DNA from: Stutzerimonas kunmingensis
GTDB lineage: Bacteria > Pseudomonadota > Gammaproteobacteria > Pseudomonadales > Pseudomonadaceae
DNA length: 64,000 nt
Direction: 5' to 3'
Assembly: GCF_900114065.1 (NCBI RefSeq)
Contig: NZ_FORS01000004.1
Coordinates: 62,001 to 126,000, forward strand
Of this stretch, positions 39,647-49,950 are shown piece after piece. How positions within the stretch are numbered: position 1 is the stretch's first letter; every line of letters begins with the position of its first letter. A program made the translations under genes and the position numbers. The notes beneath the pieces are model-generated. The model did no database searches. It saw only the letters and a program-made list of their open reading frames with translations, and was not told where the DNA came from.

Positions 39647-39828
39647 TTGTCGAGGCGCTCATCCACGTCCAGCGTACGGGCCTCGCTCTCGAGCATCACC
39701 GGGATGCCATCGCGCACGGGAAACGCCAGGGCGTCGGCCTTGCAGATCAGTTCCGACTTGTCATCGGTCAGCTTCAGCGGCCCCTTGCATAGTGGGCAGG
39801 CCAGTATGTCGAGCAGTTTGGTATCCAT
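39643..39828 (-). CDS. Trm112 family protein (YcaR-like), 61 aa
   Basis: A short protein with [20 protein letters not shown] and [23 protein letters not shown], the Trm112/YcaR pattern with the zinc-type CPLC motif and a third Cys near residue 31. Relatives stabilise methyltransferases; the bacterial role is unclear. It lies between lpxK and kdsB, overlapping kdsB by four bases, as in many Proteobacteria. Confidence 0.92.
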   Translation of the reverse strand: MDTKLLDILACPLCKGPLKLTDDKSELICKADALAFPVRDGIPVMLESEARTLDVDERLDK

Positions 39829-39873
39829 GCGCAGTCCTTGGAAGCGTTCGACTGCGATGGCAGTGCGAGCGGC

Positions 39874-40878
39874 TTAAGAGTGATCGGGCAGCAATCGCGC
39901 CAACTGGCCGTCGAACCAGGTGACGAAAGCCGCAGAAGGTACGGCGTGCACCTGAAGATATGACCAACCCGGCGGTGCGAATGCCCGGCATTTCACCGCA
40001 TCCTTCTCGGTCATCACCAACGGCAGGGCTGGGCTGAACTCCAGCTGCTCCTGGCTGTAGGCGGCGTGATCGGCGAAGGGGTGCGGAATCGGACGCCAGT
40101 GTAGCGTTTCGAGCGTGGTGAAGAAACGCTGCGGGTTGCCGATGCCAGCCACCGCGTGCAGCAGCTGGCCGGCGGGAAAGTGATCGAGAGGCCAGCGCTC
40201 GCCGGAGCACAGTTCGACCAGCGCGACCGGCTTGAGGCTGAACGCATAGCCGTCGGCGGTATCCGAATCGGTGCCGTTGACCAGCACAGCATCCACGCTA
40301 TTCAGGCGTTCGGCCGGTTCGCGCAAGGGGCCAGCCGGCAGGCAGCGCCTGTTGCCCAGCCCGCGTGCCGCGTCGATCAGTACGAGTTCGAGGTCCCTGG
40401 CCAGCCGATAGTGCTGCAGGCCATCATCGGAAAGGATCAGGTCAAGCGATTCGGTCTCCAGCAGGCACCGTACCGCGCGTGATCGGTCGGGATCTATCAT
40501 CAGCGGTACGCCGGTACGCTGCACGATCAACAGCGGCTCGTCGCCTGATTGCTCCGCCGAGTGTTCGGGTTGAACGCGCCAGGGCAGCGCCGACGGCTTG
40601 GCACCGTAGCCGCGGCTGACGACGCCGACGCGCAGCCCGCGGCTACGGCAATGCTCGATCAGCCAGAGAATCAGTGGAGTCTTGCCTGTTCCACCTACGG
40701 TGATGTTACCCACCACGATGACCGGCACTGGTGCGCGATAGGCAGCGCTTTCACCTTTGAGAAAGCGCCGTCGCTTTGCCTCGACCACGCGCCGATAGAG
40801 TAGCTCCAGCGGAGCCAGCACACATAGGGCCGGATGCCCCTGATACCAGGCGCGTTGCAGGCGATCGGCGAATGACAT
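39874..40878 (-). CDS. lpxK: Tetraacyldisaccharide 4'-kinase
   Basis: Phosphorylates the lipid A precursor at the 4' position. 334 residues, with an N-terminal membrane-associating helix and the P-loop [19 protein letters not shown] near residue 55; SRGYG near 88 and [15 protein letters not shown] near 152 are typical. The start codon overlaps the exbD stop by one base (TGATG). Confidence 0.96.
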   Translation of the reverse strand: MSFADRLQRAWYQGHPALCVLAPLELLYRRVVEAKRRRFLKGESAAYRAPVPVIVVGNITVGGTGKTPLILWLIEHCRSRGLRVGVVSRGYGAKPSALPWRVQPEHSAEQSGDEPLLIVQRTGVPLMIDPDRSRAVRCLLETESLDLILSDDGLQHYRLARDLELVLIDAARGLGNRRCLPAGPLREPAERLNSVDAVLVNGTDSDTADGYAFSLKPVALVELCSGERWPLDHFPAGQLLHAVAGIGNPQRFFTTLETLHWRPIPHPFADHAAYSQEQLEFSPALPLVMTEKDAVKCRAFAPPGWSYLQVHAVPSAAFVTWFDGQLARLLPDHS

Positions 40879-41306
40879 CAGGGAGAGGCCTGCGCCTCGA
40901 CCGTGGTGATGCGCAGTTGGCCGAAGCCCAGCTTGCCGGCGGCATCCATCGCGGTGATCACCGCCTGATGCGGGGTCTTGCCATCGGCGCTGATGACCAT
41001 CGGCAGCCGATTGTCGCCGCCTGATTCCTTGCTCAACGCCGCCATCAGCGAATTGAGGTCGCTCTTCAGTAGCGCTTTGCCGTTGAGCGAATAATTGCCT
41101 GCCACGTCGATCAGCACTTCCAGCTGGCGGACCTCGGCATCCTGCGGCGGTGTACCGCTGGCGGCTTCCGGAAGATCGACCTTGAGCTGCGTTTCACGGG
41201 TGAAGGTCGTGGTGACCACGAAGAACAACAGCAGAATGAAGACCACGTCGATCAGCGGTGCCAGCCCAATCTCCACGTTCTCCCGGGGTTTGCGACGGAA
41301 TTTCAC
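40878..41306 (-). CDS. exbD: ExbD/TolR family biopolymer transport protein, 142 aa
   Basis: A single-pass inner-membrane protein with a periplasmic domain. The helix [21 protein letters not shown] near residues 13-33 has the conserved proton-channel Asp. Paired with the upstream ExbB-like protein it energises an outer-membrane process. No tolA, tolB, pal or tonB gene is adjacent, so ExbD rather than TolR is preferred. The start is GTG overlapping the exbB stop. Confidence 0.9.
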   Translation of the reverse strand: MKFRRKPRENVEIGLAPLIDVVFILLLFFVVTTTFTRETQLKVDLPEAASGTPPQDAEVRQLEVLIDVAGNYSLNGKALLKSDLNSLMAALSKESGGDNRLPMVISADGKTPHQAVITAMDAAGKLGFGQLRITTVEAQASP

Positions 41307-41935
41307 GCCTTGTCCTCACCGAGATCGACATCGCGGTCGCCCTGCACCACTTCCACCAGCTTGATCGCTTCCTGCTCCATGCCAACGACCAGCTCGTCGA
41401 CGCGGCGTTGCAGAAAACGATGGAAGAACAGCGCTGGGATACCGACCATCAGGCCCGCCGCGGTGGTGATCAGCGCTTTGGCGATGCCGCCGGCGAGCAG
41501 GGGCGCATTGGCCATGCCCGAGTCCATGAAGGCACTGAAGATTTCGATCATGCCCAGCACCGTACCCAGCAGGCCGAGCAAGGGCGCGATGCCGGCAATG
41601 GTGCCCAGCGCGTTGAGGTAACGCTCGAGGTCGTGAACGACCCTGGCCGCGGCTTCCTCGATGCATTCCTTCATGATCTCGCGACCACGCTTGGAGTTGC
41701 TGAGGCCGGCGGCAAGAATCTCACCCAAAGGCGAATCCGCGCGCAGTTCCTTGAGCTTCTGGTTGCTGAGTTTCTTGTCCTTGATCCACTTCCACACCTG
41801 GCCAAGCAGATGCGGCGGCGTGACACGACTCGGGCGCAGCGTCCACAGGCGCTCAGCAACGATGCCGGCGGCGGCGATGGAACACAGGATGATTGGCAGC
41901 ATTATCCAGCCGCCTGCTTTGACCAGCTCCCACAC
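41303..41935 (-). CDS. exbB: MotA/TolQ/ExbB proton channel family protein, 210 aa
   Basis: Three membrane helices: about residues 8-30, 110-135 and 150-175. GTIAGIAPLLGLLGTVLGMIEIF near 112 and GGIAKALITTAAGLMVGIPALFFHRF near 147 are the family's core motifs. It forms a proton channel with ExbD. The start is GTG with AGGGGG ten bases upstream. Genetic linkage to lpxK is conserved in Pseudomonas. Confidence 0.91.
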   Translation of the reverse strand: MWELVKAGGWIMLPIILCSIAAAGIVAERLWTLRPSRVTPPHLLGQVWKWIKDKKLSNQKLKELRADSPLGEILAAGLSNSKRGREIMKECIEEAAARVVHDLERYLNALGTIAGIAPLLGLLGTVLGMIEIFSAFMDSGMANAPLLAGGIAKALITTAAGLMVGIPALFFHRFLQRRVDELVVGMEQEAIKLVEVVQGDRDVDLGEDKA

Positions 41936-42006
41936 GAGATGAATCCCCCTCGAAAAAGTGGCGCCACTCTAGCATAGGGTCGCGGGGTCGCCGACGGCCG
42001 CCGTTC

Positions 42007-44232
42007 TCATTTTTCCCGCCAAAACCGACGTTCCGCACGCTGTATCTCCGCCACCGAGAAATCGCCGAGATCGATGCGGATCGCGCCGTGCAAGGCGGTG
42101 TCGTAAACGTCGATTGCGGACGCTTCGAGGCGAGCGGTCACAGTCGGATGAGGATGACCGAAAGCGTTGTGCAGGCTGCGCGAGATCAGCGCGGCGCTCG
42201 GTTCCACCGCTCGCAGGAATGGCTCCGACGATGAGCTGCGGCTGCCGTGATGAGGCAATAGCAACCACTGCGCCTTTACATCCTGTCCGCTGAGCAGCAA
42301 CGCCTGCTCCGCGGCCTGATCGATATCGCCGGTAAGCAGCACCCGTTCGCCATTGGCCTCGACCAGCAGAACGCATGACGTCTGATTGCTTTCCCGGGCC
42401 GCCTGCCATTGCCAGAGACTGAAACGCACGCCGTTCCACCGCCACTCGGCACCGTTTTCACAGGGCTTGGCATTCAGATCGGTCGCATGTCGTTGCGGCT
42501 CCCCACTGACGGTCCGCGCGACCGGAAGCAGTCGACGGATCGCCTGAGCGCCACCGGAATGATCGTTATCCGCATGGCTCAGCAGCAGTATGTCCAGCCT
42601 CTTCACGCCCAGGCTTCGCAGCGACGGGAACACGACACGCTCGCCGGTATCGAAATCACCCTGTCTCGGTCCCGCATCGTAGAGCAACGCGTGCTCCCGG
42701 GTCCGCACCAGTACCGAAAGCCCCTGCCCCACATCCAGCACCGAGACCTGCGCCCGTCCTTCGGCTACTTCGGAATACGGCGGATACACCAACGGCGCCA
42801 GGAGCACCAGTCCGAGCGCACGCACCGGCACACCTGACGGCAATAACATCAACAGCACACCCAGCCCAATCATCAGCAAGGCCCAGATGGGTATACCGAC
42901 CGCCAGCCAGGCGGGTTGCCAGGTAGCCATGGCGGACAGCAGCTCCAACAGCAGCGCCAGCGAGGTGCCGACCAACCAGAGTAGCGTCTCGCCGATAGCG
43001 CCCAACGGCAGAAGCAACGTACCGAGCAGCGCGAAGGGAACGGTGAGGCTTACCCAGGGTACGGCAATCAGATTGGCCAAAGGCCCGCTGGCGCTGACCG
43101 GCAGTCCCAACGTCAGTAACAGAGGCAGCAGGCCGAGGGAAGCTGCCCATTGGGCGCGCGTCAGCGTCGCCCACCACTTCCATCGGCCGAGCCGACCGGA
43201 GAACGCCAGCGCGAGCACCGCAACGGCCCCGAATGAGAGCCAAAACCCCGGCTGCAACGAGACCAGGGGATCGACCAGCAGGACACCATTCAGCGCCAGC
43301 AACAGCGGCTGCCAGACACCCAGATGACGAAAGCGCAAGCGCCAGAGCAGGACCACGGCGACCATGAGACACGCACGACGCACCGGCACATCGAACCCCG
43401 CGAGCCATCCATAGGAAAGCGCACCAGCGAGAGCCAACGCGCATGCGCATGGAAGCCAGGGCCAACGGCTGGGCCAGAAGCCCCATCGAGCTGCTAGCGC
43501 AACCAGTCCGTATAGCAAGCCAGCCAGCATGCCGATGTGCTGTCCCGATATGACCATCAGGTGCACCGTGCCGGTGTCCTGCAACACCTGCCAATCCTCA
43601 CGACTCAGGCCGGAGTCATCACCGACCACCAGTGCCGCGATCGCGCCTTGTCGACCGGACGCGGAGACCTCCATCAGACGGAGCCTCAAGCGGTCGCGCC
43701 AACTATTCACGGAGTGCGGCGCGAAGAGGCGCTCTCCCGCCTTGACCGAACCGGTCGCGCCAATGCGACGCGCCAGCAACCAGGCTTCGTAGTCGAACGC
43801 ATGCGGATTGACCAGGCCACGCGGACGTTTCAGTCGAGCCGCAAGCCGCCAACGCTCGCCGGCCCGCACTTGCGGGCCGCCGTACCAGGACAGACGCACC
43901 TTCGATGGCAGCCCAGCATGCCTCGACTCGATATCCTCCAACTCGAAGCGCACGACATCGCCCGTGCTGGTGGGCAATCCACTGACCGTCCCCTGGATCC
44001 AGTATGTCCGGCCATCTTGCGAAACGGGCAGGCGATCATCAATGGCACTCTGGCACTGCCAGCATGCCCAGGCGAACCCGAGGAGAAGCAACCCAGACGA
44101 CGCCCAGCGCCGACGCGAAAGCAGCAAGCCCCCCAGCACGCCAAGCACGCACAAGATCCAGACAGAGGGCAACGCCGGTAAGAAACGGGGCAAGACGAGG
44201 CCTGCCGCGAGCGCCAACATCCATGTGCGCAT
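42007..44232 (-). CDS. comEC: DNA internalization-related competence protein ComEC/Rec2
   Basis: An inner-membrane channel for DNA uptake, 741 residues. The N-terminus has membrane helices and a DUF4131-type region, and the central Competence domain has HLMVISGQHIGMLAGLLYGL near 232. The C-terminal metallo-beta-lactamase-like domain has VSVLDVGQGLSVLVRT near 498 and LLLSHADNDHSGGAQAI near 550, with LLPHHGSRSSSSEPFL near 664. The ATG at 44232 has AGGAG eleven bases upstream, preferred over the ATG at 44256. In P. stutzeri the gene is known as comA and is needed for natural transformation. Confidence 0.95.
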   Translation of the reverse strand: MRTWMLALAAGLVLPRFLPALPSVWILCVLGVLGGLLLSRRRWASSGLLLLGFAWACWQCQSAIDDRLPVSQDGRTYWIQGTVSGLPTSTGDVVRFELEDIESRHAGLPSKVRLSWYGGPQVRAGERWRLAARLKRPRGLVNPHAFDYEAWLLARRIGATGSVKAGERLFAPHSVNSWRDRLRLRLMEVSASGRQGAIAALVVGDDSGLSREDWQVLQDTGTVHLMVISGQHIGMLAGLLYGLVALAARWGFWPSRWPWLPCACALALAGALSYGWLAGFDVPVRRACLMVAVVLLWRLRFRHLGVWQPLLLALNGVLLVDPLVSLQPGFWLSFGAVAVLALAFSGRLGRWKWWATLTRAQWAASLGLLPLLLTLGLPVSASGPLANLIAVPWVSLTVPFALLGTLLLPLGAIGETLLWLVGTSLALLLELLSAMATWQPAWLAVGIPIWALLMIGLGVLLMLLPSGVPVRALGLVLLAPLVYPPYSEVAEGRAQVSVLDVGQGLSVLVRTREHALLYDAGPRQGDFDTGERVVFPSLRSLGVKRLDILLLSHADNDHSGGAQAIRRLLPVARTVSGEPQRHATDLNAKPCENGAEWRWNGVRFSLWQWQAARESNQTSCVLLVEANGERVLLTGDIDQAAEQALLLSGQDVKAQWLLLPHHGSRSSSSEPFLRAVEPSAALISRSLHNAFGHPHPTVTARLEASAIDVYDTALHGAIRIDLGDFSVAEIQRAERRFWREK

Positions 44233-44382
44233 GCTTTTTCGACTCCTGGAATCCATTCCGGGACCGCTGTGGGCGGATGGTCAATTTGTCGCGGGCGTAG
44301 ACCTAATGTCACAAAACTCCTGTCAGCGCCGCATCGCGATTCGAGGCATAATCGCCGGGCTGCAGCCTGCCAGAGAACCTTC

Positions 44383-44898
44383 ATGCCGCGTCGCTTTTTC
44401 AAACGCTACATGCCGCACCCCGATCGCATCAAGACTAACAAGTCCCTGCGTTTTCTCGGCGCGCTGATTCACGATCCCAATCTCTGGCATCTCAATAGGC
44501 ACTCGGTGGCGCGAGCCATGGCTATCGGCCTGTTTTGGGCGATGATTCCGATGCCCATGCAGATGCTCGCGGCGGCCGTCTGTGCGCTTCCCGCGAGAGC
44601 CAATCTGCCCATCGCGGTAGGTTTGGTCTGGCTGACCAACCCGCTGACCATGCCTCCGGTGTTCTATTGCAATTACAAGGTCGGAACCTGGCTGCTGGAT
44701 ACACCGGCCTCTGACATGCCGGCAGAATTGAGCCTGGCCTGGGTAAGTCACATGCTGCAGCACAACTGGCAGCCGCTGTATCTGGGCTCGCTGGTTTCGG
44801 GCGTCGTTTTCGCCATTCTCGGCTACGTTCTAACTCAGGCCTACTGGCGCTGGTGGGTCGGGCGCAGCTGGCGCCGGCGACAGAACGGCCGGCGCTAA
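44383..44898 (+). CDS. DUF2062 family membrane protein, 171 aa
   Basis: Starts MPRRFFKRYMPHPDRIK, a basic N-terminus, then at least two membrane segments: AMAIGLFWAMIPMPMQMLAAAV near 46 and LYLGSLVSGVVFAILGYVLTQ near 130. LPIAVGLVWLTNPLTMPPVFYCNYKVGTWLL near 78 is the DUF2062 core. The ATG at 44383 fits the family N-terminus. Its function is unknown. It is divergent from comEC and convergent with lolE, six bases away. Confidence 0.88.
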   Translation: MPRRFFKRYMPHPDRIKTNKSLRFLGALIHDPNLWHLNRHSVARAMAIGLFWAMIPMPMQMLAAAVCALPARANLPIAVGLVWLTNPLTMPPVFYCNYKVGTWLLDTPASDMPAELSLAWVSHMLQHNWQPLYLGSLVSGVVFAILGYVLTQAYWRWWVGRSWRRRQNGRR

Positions 44899-44904
44899 CG
44901 GCCA

Positions 44905-46152
44905 TCACTCGTAGCGCAGTGCCTCGGCCGGCTGGGTCTGCGCGGCTCGCCATGCCGGATAGAGCGTAGCCAAGAAGCTCAAGGTCAGCGCCGCGACCGA
45001 TACCAGCACCACGTCCTCCAGACGCAGCTCCGATGGCAGGGTGCTGATGAAGTAGACGTCGGAACTAAAGATATGCTGGCCTGACACTTTTTCCAGCCAG
45101 GCCACCAGAGCACTTACGTTCAGCGCACCGAGTACGCCCAGAATCACGCCTATCACGGTGCCACTGAAGCCAATGATGCTGCCCTGAACCATGAAGATCG
45201 CCATGATCTGCCGTGGAGTCGCGCCAAGCGTGCGCAGAATCGCGATATCGGCTCGCTTGTCGGCAACGACCATGATCAGCGTCGCAATGATATTGAAGGC
45301 AGCCACCGCAACGATCAGCATCAACAACAGGCCAATCATGGTCTTTTCCATCTTCATCGCGCTGAATAGGCTGCCCTGCGTATAAGACCAGTCCTCCACG
45401 CGGTAGCCATCACCGAGCATTTCAGCCACCTGCGCTGCCACTTCCGGCGCCCGATACAGGTCGCTCAGCTTGAGCCGCACGCCCTGCACCTGCTGCGGCG
45501 CCCAACGATGGATCTGCGCAGCATCGGCGCGGTGGATCATCCCCAGGCTGCCGTCCAGGTCGGCGCCCACCTTGAAAACGCCAACCACATTCAGCCGCTG
45601 CATGCGAGGCGTGACTCCACCGGGCGAGGAGCTCACTTCCGGCACGATCAGCGTCAACTTGTCGCCCAGCTTCAGACCGAAGCGCCGGGCGGTCATCAAG
45701 CCGATGATGACGCCGAACTCACCCGGTTTCAGCGCATCCAGACTGCCCCCGACGAGGCGATCACCGACGATGGAAACATCCGCCTCAGCCTGCGGATCGA
45801 TACCGCTGATCTGAATCGGCTGCATGCTGCCCTTGAATGACAGCATGCCTTCGAGCTGGGTGACGGGTGCGCTGCCGACAATCTGAGGATGCGCCGACAG
45901 GCGCGACGCAACGGCCTGCCAGTCGTCCAATGGCTGATCACCGATGACGGTGGCGTGGGACACCATCCCGAGAATGCGCGAACTCATCTCGCGCTGAAAT
46001 CCGTTCATCACGGACAGGACCATGATCATCGCCAACACGCCAAGTGCCAGGCCGATCAGCGAGGTCAGGGAGATGAACGAGATGAAATGGTTGCGCCGCT
46101 TGGCACGGGTGTAGCGGCTGCCGATAAAGACACTCAGAGGCCTGAACATCAT
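44905..46152 (-). CDS. lolE: Lipoprotein-releasing ABC transporter permease (LolE-like)
   Basis: An inner-membrane permease of the LolCDE complex that releases outer-membrane lipoproteins to LolA. 415 residues: an N-terminal helix ([29 protein letters not shown] near 24-52), a large periplasmic domain, and three C-terminal helices with MTIMVQG-type FtsX motifs such as [23 protein letters not shown]. It is a paralogue of the other permease at 46855, with the same layout. The start overlaps lolD by four bases. Confidence 0.93.
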   Translation of the reverse strand: MMFRPLSVFIGSRYTRAKRRNHFISFISLTSLIGLALGVLAMIMVLSVMNGFQREMSSRILGMVSHATVIGDQPLDDWQAVASRLSAHPQIVGSAPVTQLEGMLSFKGSMQPIQISGIDPQAEADVSIVGDRLVGGSLDALKPGEFGVIIGLMTARRFGLKLGDKLTLIVPEVSSSPGGVTPRMQRLNVVGVFKVGADLDGSLGMIHRADAAQIHRWAPQQVQGVRLKLSDLYRAPEVAAQVAEMLGDGYRVEDWSYTQGSLFSAMKMEKTMIGLLLMLIVAVAAFNIIATLIMVVADKRADIAILRTLGATPRQIMAIFMVQGSIIGFSGTVIGVILGVLGALNVSALVAWLEKVSGQHIFSSDVYFISTLPSELRLEDVVLVSVAALTLSFLATLYPAWRAAQTQPAEALRYE

Positions 46153-46862
46153 TCGACCACCAGACGTCCGTCTTCCAACCGCAGAATCTGATCCATCTGC
46201 GCGGCAAGCTGACGGTCATGGGTAACCACCAGGAAGGCGGTCTGCAACGACTTGCTGAGCTCCAGCATGAGGTCCTGGATGCCTTGCGCCGTGTGATGGT
46301 CAAGGTTTCCGGTAGGTTCGTCGAGCAGTACCAGCGCCGGCTCGTTCACCAGCGCCCGTGCAATCGCCACACGCTGGCGTTCACCGCCCGAGAGCTCCGC
46401 CGGCTTGTGCTCTAGGCGATGCCCGAGTCCGACACGCGTCAACAGCGCAGCGGCCTTCTGCCGCGCTTCCGGGATCGGCGTCCGCCCGATCAGCAACGGC
46501 ATGCAGACGTTCTCCAGTGCAGTGAATTCGGCGAGCAGGTGATGGAACTGGTAAACGAAGCCCAGCGCTCGGTTACGCAATAACCCGCGATCCTTTTCGT
46601 TGAGCGCCGAAAGCTCTTCACCGGCCAGCCAGACACTGCCCTCACTGGGCGTATCCAGCCCGCCAAGCAGGTTCAACAGGGTGCTCTTGCCCGAGCCGGA
46701 ACTGCCGACGATGGCAACGCGCTGCCCCGGGAACAACTCGAGTTGCAGGCCGGACAGCACTTCCACCGACTCCGGACCCTGGTCGTAGCGTTTGCCAAGA
46801 TTGCGGCAGCTCAGCACCGCGTGCTTTTGCGAAGAAAGCTCGTTCATAACCTGTTCACTCAT
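46149..46862 (-). CDS. lolD: Lipoprotein-releasing ABC transporter ATPase LolD
   Basis: The ATPase of LolCDE, 237 residues. Walker A is [19 protein letters not shown] near 50, the signature is [16 protein letters not shown] near 158, and Walker B is [13 protein letters not shown] near 178. The Lol motif region [20 protein letters not shown] near 95 is characteristic. The first ATG overlaps the lolC end; an ATG five codons later (46847) is an alternative start. Confidence 0.95.
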   Translation of the reverse strand: MSEQVMNELSSQKHAVLSCRNLGKRYDQGPESVEVLSGLQLELFPGQRVAIVGSSGSGKSTLLNLLGGLDTPSEGSVWLAGEELSALNEKDRGLLRNRALGFVYQFHHLLAEFTALENVCMPLLIGRTPIPEARQKAAALLTRVGLGHRLEHKPAELSGGERQRVAIARALVNEPALVLLDEPTGNLDHHTAQGIQDLMLELSKSLQTAFLVVTHDRQLAAQMDQILRLEDGRLVVE

Positions 46863-48102
46863 AACGTAGCGCGTCTGCCGGCTGGGTGCGCGCAGCGCGC
46901 CAGGCCGGATACAGGGTCGCGAGGAAACTCAGGACCAGCGCAGCAACACAGACCTGGATGACGTCGGCCGCCATCAGCCGTGACGGCAGATAGTCGATGA
47001 AATAGACGTCGGCGCTGAGAAACTTGTGTCCGATCAGGCGTTCCAGGGCAGCGATCCAGCTGCTGACATTGACCGCCGTGAACATGCCCAGCAGCGCCCC
47101 GACCAAGGTGCCGACGACGCCGATCACCGTACCCTGGACCATGAATATCGCCATGATCTGTTTCGGCGTCGCGCCCAGCGTGCGAAGGATGGCGATATCG
47201 CCGCGCTTGTCGGTTACTACCATCACTAGCGTCGAAATGATGTTGAACGCCGCCACCGCCACGATCAGCAGCAGCAACAGTCCGATCATGGCCTTCTCCA
47301 TGCGAATCGCCTGGTACAGGTTGCCATGGGTGCGGGTCCAGTCACGGGAATAGAAATCATCGCCGAGCTGGCCGGCCAGCTCCCAGGCAATGCGCGGCGC
47401 CTGGAACAGGTCGTCGAAACGCAGACGAACCCCCTGGACCTGGTCCGGCTTCCAGCGCTGCAGCCGTGCTATGTCAGCGATGTTCGCCAGCGCAACGTAG
47501 CCATCGATCTCGCCGGCTCCGACATGAAAGATTCCGGTCACGGTAAAACGCTTCATGCGCGGGAACATCCCAGCTGGAGTCACGATGACTTCGGGCGCCA
47601 CGAAGGTGATCTTGTCCCCCACGCCGACACCGAGCTTGGTCGCAGCCTTGTCACCGATGACGATGCCGAACTCGCCTGCGGCGAGATCGTCCAGCGAACC
47701 TTCACGGAAAAACTGGTCGATGATCGAAACCCGCCGTTCGGCCTCGGGGTCCACGGCGTTGATCAGGATTTTGGTCACCTGCCCCTGATGGGTCAGCAAC
47801 CCCTGGCTTTGAATGAAAGGTGCCGTCGCCGCGACCTGGGAGTGCCCTTCGAGGCGCTTCCCAAGTGTCTGCCAGTCGCCGATTGGCGTCGGGCTTTCGA
47901 TCGTCGCATGGGGCACCATGCCCAACACGCGGGTACGCATCTCGTGATCAAAGCCGTTCATCACGGAAAGCACGACGATCATCACCAGCACACCCAGGGC
48001 GAGCCCGATCATGGATGTCAGGGAGATGAAGGAGACGAAGAGGCTACGACGTCTGGCGCGGGTGTAACGCGCGCCGATAAAGACGGACAGCGGTCTGAAC
48101 AT
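46855..48102 (-). CDS. lolC: Lipoprotein-releasing ABC transporter permease (LolC-like)
   Basis: 415 residues with the LolC/E layout: N-terminal helix [28 protein letters not shown] near 25-52, periplasmic region, and three C-terminal helices including [20 protein letters not shown] near 275 and [23 protein letters not shown] near 308. It is the first gene of lolCDE and is closely similar to the second permease. Which of the two should be called C or E is assigned here only by gene order. Confidence 0.92.
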   Translation of the reverse strand: MFRPLSVFIGARYTRARRRSLFVSFISLTSMIGLALGVLVMIVVLSVMNGFDHEMRTRVLGMVPHATIESPTPIGDWQTLGKRLEGHSQVAATAPFIQSQGLLTHQGQVTKILINAVDPEAERRVSIIDQFFREGSLDDLAAGEFGIVIGDKAATKLGVGVGDKITFVAPEVIVTPAGMFPRMKRFTVTGIFHVGAGEIDGYVALANIADIARLQRWKPDQVQGVRLRFDDLFQAPRIAWELAGQLGDDFYSRDWTRTHGNLYQAIRMEKAMIGLLLLLIVAVAAFNIISTLVMVVTDKRGDIAILRTLGATPKQIMAIFMVQGTVIGVVGTLVGALLGMFTAVNVSSWIAALERLIGHKFLSADVYFIDYLPSRLMAADVIQVCVAALVLSFLATLYPAWRAARTQPADALRYE

Positions 48103-48201
48103 AAGATCGACGGGTTCGCTGGCGGGGGAAAAAACAACATGCAGCTGACGTCACCGCGGGGCCTGATACACTCTGGCCATTACTGCATCCCGGGTATCGC
48201 C

Positions 48202-48774
48202 ATGCCGACACAAGACACTGAAGAACGCCGCGAATACTACCGTATCGAGGATCGTGTGGCACTGGAAATCATCCCGGCCGACCAAGGCCAGGAGGCCGAC
48301 GCAGCGCCCCTACCGCCGCTTTTCAGCCTGCTCGGCGAGCTGCATCAGCTCGATTTCGAAGCGCAGCATTTGTTGCGGCAGATTGCCGAGAGCAATCGCA
48401 CACTGGCCAACTACCTGAAGGTGCAGAACAAACGAATCGAACTTCTGGGCCAGGCACTGGCGCAGGATTTGCTGAAAGATCAGGGCGCACCGCAGCCGGT
48501 GATATTGTCCGAAGGCGGTATCAGCTTCGCCAGCGAGCAGCCCAAGGCTGAAAAAGAGGGGCTCACGCTGAAGCTGATTCTGCTGCCCCAGGGGCTTGGC
48601 CTTGTGCTGGCCGCGCGGGTCATCTACTGCACGCCGATGGATGACGGGCGTTACGATATCGGCACAGAGTTCGAAGCGTTGACTGATGCACAGCGACAGT
48701 TGCTCGCACGACATATCCTGCAGAAACAGGCGCTGGAGCGGCGCCTGGCCCTGGAAAGCCTGCAAGGAGATTGA
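48202..48774 (+). CDS. PilZ-like domain protein, 190 aa
   Basis: Residues 5-15 (TEERREYYRIEDRVALEI) resemble the start of PilZ domains, and a helical segment (ELHQLDFEAQHLLRQIAESNRTLANYL) is inserted, with the barrel resuming at VILSEGGISFASEQP and ending YDIGTEFEALTDAQRQLLARHILQKQ. This matches atypical PilZ proteins. Whether it binds c-di-GMP is unclear: the Arg-rich start is present (RREYYR and EDR) but spaced unusually. It is divergent from lolC and overlaps no gene. Confidence 0.75.
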   Translation: MPTQDTEERREYYRIEDRVALEIIPADQGQEADAAPLPPLFSLLGELHQLDFEAQHLLRQIAESNRTLANYLKVQNKRIELLGQALAQDLLKDQGAPQPVILSEGGISFASEQPKAEKEGLTLKLILLPQGLGLVLAARVIYCTPMDDGRYDIGTEFEALTDAQRQLLARHILQKQALERRLALESLQGD

Positions 48775-48777
48775 CCG

Positions 48778-49086
48778 ATGCGCCGCCTGGCGACTCTGCT
48801 GCTCGTACTGACATTCAGTCCCCCCCTGTTCGCCGAAGACATTCGGATACCTGTTGGCCAACAAGGCCTGCCGGAAATGACCATGCCGACTCGTGGCGAC
48901 TCGAAGAACCAGGTTCTGGACCGCTTCGGCCTGGCCGATGAAGAGCGACCCGCCGTCGGCCAGCCGCCGATCACCCGCTGGGATTACCGGGAGTTTTCCG
49001 TGTACTTCGAAGGCGACCGGGTGATCAACAGCGTGCGCCATCATCAACGCACCCCATCACCCCCTAAGGAAGACTTGCAACCGTGA
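48778..49086 (+). CDS. Small exported protein, 102 aa
   Basis: A signal peptide of about 20 residues (MRRLATLLLVLTFSPPLFA) precedes a mature part of about 80 residues. The mature part has GDSKNQVLDRFGLADEERPAVGQPPITRWDYREFSVYFEGDRVINSV, which resembles the short beta-hairpin seen in proteins that modify lipoproteins or BamE-like folds. Start three bases after the PilZ-like stop, and four-base overlap with the next gene, so it is an operon member. The function is unknown. Confidence 0.72.
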   Translation: MRRLATLLLVLTFSPPLFAEDIRIPVGQQGLPEMTMPTRGDSKNQVLDRFGLADEERPAVGQPPITRWDYREFSVYFEGDRVINSVRHHQRTPSPPKEDLQP

Positions 49087-49805
49087 CACTCATCTACGGC
49101 CATCGCGGCGCCAAGGGCGAAGCGCCAGAAAACACCCTGGTGAGCTTCGAGCAATGCCTCCAGCACGGCGTGCGCCGCTGCGAGCTGGATCTGCATCTTT
49201 CCCGCGACGGCGAATTGATGGTCATCCACGACCCGACACTCAAGCGCACCACCGGTCGCCGGGGAAAAGTCCTGCAACATGATGCCGACGAGCTTGTGAA
49301 CTACGACGCCCGGGAAGGCGGGCCTGGCTGGAAGACACCCAGCCCTATTCCGAGGCTGAGCGAGCTGTTCGAAAAATGCGATTTCGAGCACTGGCAGCTT
49401 GAGGTCAAGAGTGCTTCACGGGTGCGCGCCGCGCGTACGGTCATGGCGATCAAGGAGCTGGCCGAACAGCATCGGTTGCTCGATCGCATCACCGTCACGT
49501 CGAGTTCTCGTGAAGTCCTCCGCGCGCTGAACCGGCTGGCGCCGGAGATATCACGCGGGCTGGTAGCCGAGTACAACTGGCTAGACCCACTGAAGGTCGC
49601 CCGTCAATATGGCTGCAGCCTGCTGGCATTGAAGTGGACGCTGTGCACCCCGGAGCGCCTGGAAAAAGCGCGTAAACAGGGCCTGCATGTATCGGTGTGG
49701 ACAGTCAATGAACCGGCCCTGATGCGCCGCTTGGCCGACTTCGGCGTCGACAGCCTGATCACCGACTACCCCGGCCTGGCTGTCAGTACGCTATCGCGAT
49801 CCTGA
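49083..49805 (+). CDS. Glycerophosphodiester phosphodiesterase
   Basis: A TIM-barrel GDPD of 240 residues. IYGHRGAKGEAPENTLVSFEQ near residue 3 holds the His/Arg/Glu metal site and DLHLSRDGELMVIHDPTLKRTTG near 37 holds the second His. WQLEVKS near 103 and VSVWTVNEPALMRRLADFGVDSLITDYP near 207 are typical. It has no signal peptide, so it is cytosolic. It would release glycerol 3-phosphate from deacylated phospholipids. It overlaps the preceding small gene by four bases and is convergent with sthA. Confidence 0.93.
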   Translation: MTLIYGHRGAKGEAPENTLVSFEQCLQHGVRRCELDLHLSRDGELMVIHDPTLKRTTGRRGKVLQHDADELVNYDAREGGPGWKTPSPIPRLSELFEKCDFEHWQLEVKSASRVRAARTVMAIKELAEQHRLLDRITVTSSSREVLRALNRLAPEISRGLVAEYNWLDPLKVARQYGCSLLALKWTLCTPERLEKARKQGLHVSVWTVNEPALMRRLADFGVDSLITDYPGLAVSTLSRS

Positions 49806-49828
49806 CAGCCAACACACCGCGGCACGAT

Positions 49829-49851
49829 CCGGCAGCGCAGGCCGCTGCCGG
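49829..49851. repeat. Perfect 9-bp inverted repeat between GDPD and sthA
   Basis: CCGGCAGCG and CGCTGCCGG with a five-base loop CAGGC, in the convergent gap of 145 bp. Neither strand is followed by a T-run, so it may be a weak bidirectional terminator or a REP-like element. Confidence 0.5.
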
Positions 49852-49950
49852 ACTCACCCTCACCTGATCAGAAGCTCTCCCGGTTAGGCCAATGCCAATC
49901 ACGGGAGTCGCCGCCCTCTCCAGCCGCCTCAGGCCAGCGGCCGGAGCTGC

